A stretch of DNA of 6,079 nt, from NCBI GenBank assembly GCA_005800405.1, contig SYFN01000072.1:1-6079 (forward strand), given 5' to 3'. Positions 1 to 5,118 of the stretch are shown here, piece after piece. Made by a program: the position numbers and the translations under genes. The notes under the pieces were generated by a model. It searched no databases. It worked only from the letters and a program-made list of their open reading frames with translations, and was not told the DNA's origin. Positions within the stretch are counted from its first letter, which is position 1, and each line of letters starts with the position of its first letter. The stretch is from Burkholderiales bacterium. GTDB lineage: Bacteria; Pseudomonadota; Gammaproteobacteria; Burkholderiales; Burkholderiaceae_D.

Positions 1-134
1 CGCACCCTGCAGGTGCGATGTATCTGTTTTTCCGCATTGAAGATGAAACCGATTCGCTCGCATTGTGCAAGCGTCTGGTAAACGAAGCGGGGCTAGGTCT
101 TGCACCGGGTAGTGCGTTCGGACCCGAGGGCTAG
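1..134 (+). pseudogene. C-terminal remnant of a class I/II PLP-dependent aminotransferase
   Basis: The frame starting at base 3 reads HPAGAMYLFFRIEDETDSL and then EAGLGLAPGSAFGPEG, followed by TAG at 132-134. The wording PAG-x-YLFFR followed by GLAPGSAFGP is typical of the small C-terminal domain of fold-type I aminotransferases, where it helps shape the active site near the substrate carboxylate. The PLP lysine lies further upstream, outside the window, so the substrate cannot be told. Family members usually continue with GEG-hydrophobic-RxCFA and another 20-30 residues. Here the Glu after GPEG is TAG, and the frame then reads into a different gene, a methionine synthase. I infer that a deletion removed the aminotransferase tail and joined it to that gene. 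The loss of the last ~25 residues probably inactivates it. The family call is confident; the identity of the junction is inference. Confidence 0.7.
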
Positions 135-824
135 GGCGCTAGACGCTTGCGCTTGCTCGCCAAGGGGCCCATAAAGTTTACATTGCCCGGCCCGATGACG
201 ATGATCGACACGCTTTACGACGATTACTACAAGAGCCGTGAGAAGCTGGCCTAGGCATTCGCAGAAATCCTTAATGAAGAAGCAAAGGAACTCGGGGCTG
301 TGGGTGTTGATGTGGTGCAGTTTGATGAGCCGGCATTCAATGTATTTTTTGATGAAGTGCGCGACTGGGGTGCCAAAACGCTGGAGCGCTCGGCCCAAGG
401 CCTGTCATGTAAATCAGCCGTGTATATTTGCTTTGGCTATGGCATTGAAGCGAACATCAAATGGAAACAAGGCTTGGGTGAGGAGTGGCGGCATTACGAA
501 AATGTCTTTCCGCTACTGGCAAATAGCCACATTGATCAGGTAAGTCTGGAGTGCCAGAATTCGCGCGTGCCCATGGAATTCATCGAGATGCTCCGAGGTA
601 AAGACGTACTGGTGGGCGCTATCGACGTTGGTACCCATCAGGTTGAGACACCCGAAGCGGTCGCTGATGTGCTGCGGCGCGCGTTACAGTACGCCGATGT
701 GGCGCACATACAGGGTTGTACGAATTGCGGTCTGATCACCATGCCACGCGAAGCGGCAACCGCCAAGCTGCGCGCACTAGCGGCTGGTGCGGATTTACTG
801 AGCAGGGAATTGGGACTTGACTGA
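135..824 (+). pseudogene. 5'-truncated core-type methionine synthase (MesD-like, MetE C-terminal domain family)
   Basis: Reading in the same frame as the upstream aminotransferase, this stretch begins GARRLRLLAKGPIKF, continues LPGPMTMIDTLYDDYYKSRE and ends at TGA 822-824. It matches the MetE C-terminal-domain proteins now called MesD, which make methionine from homocysteine without the folate-binding N-terminal half of MetE and are reported to need the partner MesX (DUF1852). Recognisable blocks are VDVVQFDEPAFNVFFDEV, FGYGIEAN, QVSLEC and CTNCG. Of the expected zinc ligands, the Cys at 429-431, the Glu of SLEC and the Cys at 726-728 remain, but the His of the HxC pair is Tyr (TAT, 423-425). 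A second in-frame TAG at 252-254 replaces a position that is normally Trp. About 229 of roughly 345 residues remain; the first ~115-120 are missing. No DUF1852 gene is visible. Truncation, nonsense codon and lost ligand together make a non-functional gene. Confidence 0.85.
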
Positions 825-875
825 TTGCATCGCCTTTAGTGCGAACCGCCGTGACTAATGCGTAATGATGAACGG

Positions 876-881
876 TACAAT
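876..881 (+). promoter_or_regulatory. -10 box placed for a leaderless DUF3717 transcript
   Basis: TACAAT differs from the sigma-70 -10 consensus by one base and ends seven bases before the ATG at 888, so the expected start of transcription is the A of that ATG. A weak -35 candidate GTGACT lies at 851-856 with a long 19-base spacer. No Shine-Dalgarno sequence is present between the box and the ATG. The arrangement is seen directly; leaderless transcription is inference. Confidence 0.5.
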
Positions 882-887
882 AGCGCG

Positions 888-1115
888 ATGGATTTGACAC
901 TGACAGAACTGGAAGCCGCCATCAATTACTGGCGCAGGGTAAGGCCTTCCTCGGGTGAAGAGCGCGCACTCTCGCCGGAAGTCAATGCGCTCGCAGACAC
1001 TTATGCGCTGATGATTTTCGAGCGCGCACGTACCTGGCCTTTGTCCTCGCTGAGCGATGAGGCGCGATCGCTGATCGAGGTGTGGCGGGTAACCACCGAA
1101 GGCACCGCTGCCTGA
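888..1115 (+). CDS. DUF3717 family small protein
   Basis: This 75-residue protein starts MDLTLTELEAAINYWR and continues through ALSPEVNALADTYALMIFER to a C-terminal EARSLIEVWR helix. I recognise it as DUF3717, a small, probably all-helical family found mostly in Burkholderiales, with no known function. There is no signal peptide, membrane segment or cysteine, so it is probably cytoplasmic. I chose the ATG at 888 because family proteins begin with this M-D-hydrophobic-T-x-x-E-L-E-A-A-I motif. The in-frame ATG at 858 would add ten residues that do not fit the family and would place the -10 box inside the gene. No Shine-Dalgarno precedes 888. The gene stands alone between a dead methionine synthase and a convergent dead radical SAM gene, and is itself intact. 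Confidence 0.85.
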   Translation: MDLTLTELEAAINYWRRVRPSSGEERALSPEVNALADTYALMIFERARTWPLSSLSDEARSLIEVWRVTTEGTAA

Positions 1116-1155
1116 TGTCGCTGTTGTCGGCGCGTCGCTGACATCGTGTTTTTCT
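1114..1155 (+). terminator. weak intrinsic-terminator-like hairpin after the DUF3717 gene
   Basis: GATGTC (1114-1119), overlapping the TGA stop, can pair with GACATC (1140-1145), with a long GC-rich loop of about 20 bases. A T-rich stretch with TTTTT at 1149-1153 follows three bases after the stem. Position and T-run suit a terminator for the + strand gene, but a six-base-pair stem with a long loop is weak. Confidence 0.35.
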
Positions 1156-2598
1156 CACAGGCAGACGGAGCGCCGTCATCGTCCGTTGTCTCTTGGCTCC
1201 CCGCTTCCTGACCCTCCTGATTGTCAGCACAACCCACAGACGGTGTTGCTAGCCACGCATTCAACAAGCGGCCAAGTCTCTCGGGAGAGATACGGTGCGT
1301 CGCATCCGTATTCGCGTACAACCAGTCTGATAACGCAAGAAATCGGAAGAAACGTGCATCACCCAAAATGTCGGGCAGCCTGTCAGAAAAACGGCCCGAA
1401 TTCGCCACCAGATCCCAATAGCGGGCAAACCGCACCAGCCTGTGTATCATATTGAAATCGATAGCATCGTTCGCAAGAATCTGGTACGGCGGCGCCGGAT
1501 CGAACACCATGCCAAATGCTTGCGTATGCCGGATGATGGGCGTTCCACGCAGGCGTTTGAGTATGCCGAACTGTATTTCATGCGGCCTCAAAGCAACCAG
1601 CTGATCAAAGCCGCGTGGAAAGCTATCGACATCTTCGCCCGGCAAACCTGCTATCAGATCGACGTGCAAATGGGCGTGGGTTTCCTCGCACAGCCAGCGC
1701 AAATTGGCCATGGACTATTCATTGTTTTGCTTGCGGCTGATGCGCGCCCGAACCTCTGGATTGAAACTTTGGATACCGATTTCAAATTGCAAGACGCCGG
1801 GCAGAAATTTTCGTAGGATGTCTTTCAGTGCGTCCGGCAAGTGATCCGGCACTAATTCAAAGTTCGCAAATACAGGATCAGCCGGAAATTCATCGAGCTT
1901 ATCGAGGAAGCATTGTAAAATACTAAGGGTGTTGTTGATATTCAGATTGAAAGTACGATCAACAAATTTAAATACTCTCGCACCTCGCGCGTGCAGCGCG
2001 TCGAGTTCGCGCAATAAATCATCCAGTGGAAATGGCCATGCGGTTTTGTCGAGTGCGGACAGACAAAACTCGCATCTGAACGGGCAACCTCGGGAAGCTT
2101 CAACGTACACAGTACGCTGTGCGATATCTTGGGCACTGTAATACGCGTAGGGTAAAGCAATCTGTTCCATGTGAGGCTGTTCGCCTCCATGAATTTTCAT
2201 CAGTGGTTTTGGTCCCGTTAGAATTTTCGAGCACAGTTTTGGGAAGGTGGTATCCCCCCAACCGGTCACCACGTAATCTGCCAACGCGATGATGCGCTGG
2301 TCCGTTGTCTCGTGCGAAACTTCTGGGTCACCCAGGACGATGGTGATCTCGGGAGCGACGCGCTTCAAAAGCGCTACGATGTGCGTGAGCTCTTCGACAT
2401 TCCAGATTTACACGCCAAAACCGATCAGACGCGGTCGTAGCGCGAGCAGTTTTTCCACGACATCAGCGGCGCGTACGCTAATCACAAATTCCTGTATCCG
2501 TGTATGGGGCTCCAGTTCGCCCATATTGGCGAGCAGTTAGCGCAATCCGAGTGAGGTATGGAATAGCGCGCATTCAGCGTGCACAACAGAATACTCAT
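1115..2598 (-). pseudogene. decayed B12-binding radical SAM protein with DUF4080 C-terminus
   Basis: The ancestral protein would be about 495 residues: a cobalamin-binding-like N-terminal domain (MSILLCTLNARY, then MGELEPHTR, and PEVSHE with GWGD), a radical SAM core with CPFRCEFC (Cys codons 2084-2086, 2072-2074, 2063-2065) that would bind a 4Fe-4S cluster, and a DUF4080 tail (HEIQFGILKRLRGTPI, FARYWDLVANSGRF). The family's reaction is unknown. Four lesions are visible: a one-base deletion near 2560-2562 after NARY, TAA at 2537-2539 and TAA at 2408-2410 where the family has Tyr (LRYLLA, GVYIWN), and TAG at 1715-1717 after RKQNNE, where I expect Lys. GGPEVS also reads GDPEVS. A putative RRQQRH tail lies at 1115-1132, but the frame continues open to 1001, so the original stop may be lost. 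The ATG at 2598 overlaps the stop of the ligase gene as ATGA. Whether any internal fragment is translated is unknown. Confidence 0.9.
2595..2598 (-). other. ATGA stop-start overlap linking ligase and radical SAM genes
   Basis: The TGA stop of the ligase (2597 to 2595) shares bases with the ATG (2598 to 2596) of the downstream radical SAM gene. Such four-base overlaps normally mark one transcript with translational coupling, so the two genes were built as an operon before the second decayed. Confidence 0.8.
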
Positions 2599-4247
2599 TG
2601 GTGCTGCTCGGCTTCCTGCAATTGACGCCACATCACTTTACCTGTCGCAGACTTCGGCAGCCCGTCGACAAATTCGACTAGGCGCGGCACTTTGTAAGCG
2701 GCCATCTGTTCGCGTGCCCATTGGATCAGGGCCTCTGCTGTCAAACTGGCGCCATCTTTCAGAACGACGACAGCCTTGACAGTCTCACCACGATAATCGT
2801 CTTTGGCCGCGATGATGCAGCATTCACGAATAGCTGGATGTCGATACATCATGGCCTCCACCTCGGCGGGCCACACTTTATAGCCGCTGGCATTGATCAT
2901 GCGTTTGAGTCGGTCGGTAAAAAAGAAGAACCCCTCGTCATCAATGTAGCCCAAATCTCCTGAACGGAAAAAAGATTTGCCATCAATATGAACGAACGCC
3001 TCGCGCGTTTTTACCTCATTGCCCCAGTAACCCTGAAAAATCTGCGGTCCATGCATGATGATCTCACCGACTTCATTGGGTGGCAGTGCCGCATGCGTTT
3101 CCGGATCAACGACACGTGAATCAACAGAAAAAATGGGTATCCCCAGACATTGCTGCTTGAGATTCTGGATAGGATTGGAATGGGTGGTGGCTATGGTCTC
3201 AGACAAACCATAGCCTTCCATATAACGAAGTCCAGTGAGGTCGAATAATTTTTGTGCGATGGCGGCAGGCATCGCTGCGCCACCGCCTGTTACGCGCCTT
3301 AAACTGCTGATGTCATAGTCCTCAAGCCTTGGGTTCGAGAGGAAGTCGATTATCATCGTGGGTATGCTGGTCCAACTGGTTATCCGGTAGCGCGTAATCC
3401 AGCAGCCTGCAAGATCGCGGTCCCAGCGCGGCATAATGATCAGGGTCGCGCTCGTGTAGATAGCGGTGTTCATGCTGATTTGCATGCCCGTGACATGAAA
3501 CATTGGCAGGCACGCAAGCACCTTATGGTCAGGCGATCCCCCCGCCCACAACGCCGCGCTCACGACTGGAAACATCATGTTGCGATGGGTATGCATGCAG
3601 CCTTTAGGGCGGCCGGTCGTGCCTGAGGTGTAGGGCATGCAAGCCAGATCATTCGGTCCGGCCTGATGCGGTGCCAGCTGTTTCTCTGCCGCGATTGCCT
3701 TGTCCCATGGCATGAACGTCGTGTCGGCGACAGGCGGATGAGCGTTTCGTACCCAGTCCGGCATGGGATCATCACTCTCGCCAATGTAATCGGCATAGCG
3801 CGCGATAAGTGCGTGCTGAATCAAGCCCTCCGCTTGCAACGGCCGCAGTTGAGGCAGCAATTCCTGTGCAGACAGCACGACTCGCGCACCACTATCCTCA
3901 ACCGTGTGTCGCAACTCATCGGTCAGCAGCATGGGGTTCACCGGCACTACCACGGCATCTGCGCGCAGGATGGCGTAAAACCCGATGATGAACTGCGGAC
4001 AATTCTGCATATGCAAAATCACTCGATCGCCTCGGGTAATGCCACACACCTGCTGCAGATAGCCTGCCAGCGCATCGACCTCTTCTTGTAGCTCACGGTA
4101 GCTAAGCTCCCGGCCATAAAAAATCAGCGCGGCTTTGTTCGGATATCGACGTGCAGAGATGTCGAGGTTTACATAAACGCTGGTTTCTGGCGGGTTGAGC
4201 TCATGTGGCAGTCCGGCAGGCCACTGGGCATAGTGAGCGGTATTCAT
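2595..4247 (-). CDS. AMP-forming long-chain fatty-acid--CoA ligase
   Basis: This 550-residue cytoplasmic or membrane-peripheral enzyme of the ANL superfamily should activate a fatty or related carboxylic acid to acyl-AMP and then to acyl-CoA. Core motifs are in order: phosphate-binding loop YTSGTTGRPKG (206-216), GGGAAMP (321-327), YGLSET (346-351), FRSGDLGYID with the ribose-binding Asp (427-436), the hinge region DRLKRM (445-450), GYKVWP (455-460) and the adenylation lysine in PKSATGKV (Lys537). Length is normal for the family, and no stop or frameshift is seen. The start at 4247 gives MNTAHYAQWPAGLP, matching the usual N-terminus in Burkholderiales homologues; the Shine-Dalgarno is poor. 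It is divergent from the phasin gene and overlaps a dead radical SAM gene at its 3' end. Fatty-acid use is likely; the chain length cannot be read from the sequence, and a medium-chain or aryl acid substrate is possible. Confidence 0.88.
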   Translation of the reverse strand: MNTAHYAQWPAGLPHELNPPETSVYVNLDISARRYPNKAALIFYGRELSYRELQEEVDALAGYLQQVCGITRGDRVILHMQNCPQFIIGFYAILRADAVVVPVNPMLLTDELRHTVEDSGARVVLSAQELLPQLRPLQAEGLIQHALIARYADYIGESDDPMPDWVRNAHPPVADTTFMPWDKAIAAEKQLAPHQAGPNDLACMPYTSGTTGRPKGCMHTHRNMMFPVVSAALWAGGSPDHKVLACLPMFHVTGMQISMNTAIYTSATLIIMPRWDRDLAGCWITRYRITSWTSIPTMIIDFLSNPRLEDYDISSLRRVTGGGAAMPAAIAQKLFDLTGLRYMEGYGLSETIATTHSNPIQNLKQQCLGIPIFSVDSRVVDPETHAALPPNEVGEIIMHGPQIFQGYWGNEVKTREAFVHIDGKSFFRSGDLGYIDDEGFFFFTDRLKRMINASGYKVWPAEVEAMMYRHPAIRECCIIAAKDDYRGETVKAVVVLKDGASLTAEALIQWAREQMAAYKVPRLVEFVDGLPKSATGKVMWRQLQEAEQHQ

Positions 4248-4276
4248 TCTGGGTCGCAGTCTTAGACAGGTCAGGG

Positions 4277-4282
4277 ATTATA
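4277..4282 (-). promoter_or_regulatory. -10 box of the acyl-CoA ligase promoter
   Basis: Read on the minus strand this is a perfect TATAAT, 29 bases upstream of the ligase ATG, giving a predicted leader of about 20 bases. No good -35 is found at 16-18 bases upstream, where the sequence is GC-rich, so the promoter may need an activator or be weak. Confidence 0.5.
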
Positions 4283-4334
4283 GGAGTCTGCCTGCCAATC
4301 CCCGGGCAAAACCAGCCAAACACTCACTTTTTTG

Positions 4335-4350
4335 TAGAAAGTATTTTCTA
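4335..4350. repeat. 16-bp palindrome in the ligase-phasin divergent region
   Basis: TAGAAAGTATTTTCTA has arms TAGAAA and TTTCTA that are perfect complements; seven of eight positions per half match. It lies four bases from a second inverted repeat, between the two divergent promoters, so it is a candidate operator. A-T richness makes chance occurrence possible. Confidence 0.4.
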
Positions 4351-4353
4351 AAT

Positions 4354-4382
4354 GATAATCCTAAGGGTCGATCGGGATTATC
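4354..4382. repeat. inverted repeat GATAATCC / GGATTATC, candidate operator
   Basis: Perfect eight-base arms at 4354-4361 and 4375-4382 are 21 bases apart centre to centre, about two helical turns, which would place both half-sites on one face of the DNA. A CGATCG palindrome lies in the spacer. The repeat lies 24 bases upstream of the phasin -35 and upstream of the ligase promoter, a fitting place for a regulator acting on one or both. I do not recognise the motif. Confidence 0.45.
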
Positions 4383-4406
4383 TTTGCTGTACCACACAAA
4401 AAATAC

Positions 4407-4434
4407 TTGACAGCCAATGGAAAGGTCGTAAAAT
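4407..4434 (+). promoter_or_regulatory. sigma-70 promoter of the phasin gene
   Basis: A perfect TTGACA -35 (4407-4412) is followed after 16 bases by TAAAAT (4429-4434), one mismatch from TATAAT. The stretch upstream of -35 is A-rich. The predicted start is near 4441, giving a leader of about 60 bases. The strong boxes fit the high expression known for phasins. Confidence 0.8.
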
Positions 4435-4440
4435 CTGGCT

Positions 4441-4453
4441 TGTTGCGGCGCAC
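4441..4453 (+). promoter_or_regulatory. probable PhaR/PhbF operator at the phasin transcription start
   Basis: TGTTGCGGCGCAC matches, except for its last base, the pattern TG-N-TGC-NNN-GCAA that I recall for the PHA regulator PhbF/PhaR of Herbaspirillum. It starts about six bases after the -10 box, so a bound repressor would cover the start of transcription. In the known system PhaR represses phasin genes until PHA granules titrate it away. The match is seen; the consensus is from memory and the regulation is inferred. Confidence 0.55.
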
Positions 4454-4488
4454 AAAATTGAGCGTCGATTTAAATTTACCCCAACAAC

Positions 4489-4494
4489 AAGGAG
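4489..4494 (+). promoter_or_regulatory. ribosome binding site that decides the phasin GTG start
   Basis: AAGGAG lies seven bases before GTG at 4502. The nearer ATG at 4497 is only two bases from this site, is in another frame and opens only 24 codons, so GTG is the start. Confidence 0.8.
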
Positions 4495-4501
4495 AAATGC
4501 T

Positions 4502-5065
4502 GTGTTTTCGACCGCTGATCAGTTTTCCAATGCCTCTAAAGCATCCATCGACGCACAAATTGCTGCAATGAATGATTTCGCAAACAAAACGCTGCATAGC
4601 CTGGCTGAGCTGGTAGAGCTGAATATCGCCACCGCGAAGGCTTCGCTGGAGCACAGCTCTGCTGCCGCGCAACAAATTCTTTCTGCAAAAGAGCCGCAGG
4701 AAATAATTGCCCTGACATCCTCACAAGCCCAACCGAACGCTGAAAAAGTGCTGGCCTACAGCCGCCATGTCGCCAGCATCGCATCGCGCGCGCAAGCTGA
4801 GTTCACGAAAGTCACCGAAGCTCGCATCAGCGAAACTTCGCGTCAAGTAAACAAGCTGATCGATGATTTGTCGAAAGCAGCGCCTGCCGGCACCGAGAAC
4901 GCCGTCTCCATGCTCAAGGCCAGCGTAGCGAACGCCAACGCCGCGTATGAGCAATTTGTCAAAGTCGGCAAACACGCAGCGGAAACGCTGGAAGACAGCA
5001 TGAACGAAGCAACCGAGCACTTCGTGCCTGCGGCTGAAAAGCCTGCACGTTCTAAGAAGCATTAA
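4502..5065 (+). CDS. phasin family protein (PHA granule-associated)
   Basis: This 187-residue protein begins MFSTADQFSNASKASIDAQI and is rich in Ala, Glu, Lys and Ser with long amphipathic helices throughout. It includes LVELNIATAKASLE (about 37-50), AKEPQEIIALTSSQAQPNAEKVLAYSRH (about 61-88) and APAGTENAV near 135, the usual wording of phasin_2 proteins in Burkholderiales. It has no cysteine, no signal peptide and a basic tail ending RSKKH. Phasins coat polyhydroxyalkanoate granules, controlling their number and size and shielding the polymer. The GTG start is chosen from AAGGAG seven bases upstream; the in-frame ATG at 4352 lies upstream of the promoter boxes and is rejected. Length is normal. 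It is monocistronic, with its own strong promoter, a probable PhaR site and a hairpin downstream. The polymerase genes are not in the window. The closest resemblance is to Oxalobacteraceae phasins, from memory. Confidence 0.9.
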   Translation: MFSTADQFSNASKASIDAQIAAMNDFANKTLHSLAELVELNIATAKASLEHSSAAAQQILSAKEPQEIIALTSSQAQPNAEKVLAYSRHVASIASRAQAEFTKVTEARISETSRQVNKLIDDLSKAAPAGTENAVSMLKASVANANAAYEQFVKVGKHAAETLEDSMNEATEHFVPAAEKPARSKKH

Positions 5066-5093
5066 GAAACCGTCACCGTCATTACGATTTCTG

Positions 5094-5118
5094 CATGGGC
5101 CGCGTCAAGCGGCCCATG
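5094..5118. terminator. strong hairpin between convergent phasin and dehydrogenase genes
   Basis: CATGGGCCGC and GCGGCCCATG form a perfect 10-bp GC-rich stem around a five-base loop GTCAA. It lies 28 bases after the phasin stop and directly abuts the stop codon of the convergent gene (5119-5121). Neither strand shows a clear T-run after the stem, so it may be a bidirectional transcription barrier or mRNA 3'-end stabiliser rather than a classic intrinsic terminator. Confidence 0.6.

Noticed and set aside
132..254. In-frame TAG codons in a methyltransferase-type gene, suggesting pyrrolysine or stop-codon reassignment
   Set aside because: The synthase is also truncated and lacks a zinc ligand, the amber codons fall at ordinary Glu/Trp positions, and the neighbouring dead gene has TAA stops and a frameshift. 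Ordinary pseudogene decay explains all of it.
300..824. A stand-alone short protein from GTG at 300 to 824
   Set aside because: Synthase homology continues upstream of 300 through the TAG at 252, there is no ribosome binding site, and half of the barrel would be missing. It is a fragment of the pseudogene.
1442..1816. A 124-codon + strand frame opposite the radical SAM pseudogene
   Set aside because: The minus strand carries clear family homology here, and the + strand product has no motif.
3666..4091. A 141-codon open frame on the + strand inside the ligase gene
   Set aside because: It is antisense to strongly conserved ligase sequence, has no recognisable motif and no promoter or ribosome binding site; it is a shadow frame.
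4354..4359. GATAAT as an alternative -10 box for the phasin
   Set aside because: No acceptable -35 lies 16-18 bases upstream, and the TTGACA/TAAAAT pair at 4407-4434 is much stronger.
4352..4501. An upstream in-frame ATG at 4352 extending the phasin by 50 residues
   Set aside because: The extension covers the promoter boxes and operator, and its residues do not resemble phasins; GTG at 4502 has a well-placed AAGGAG.
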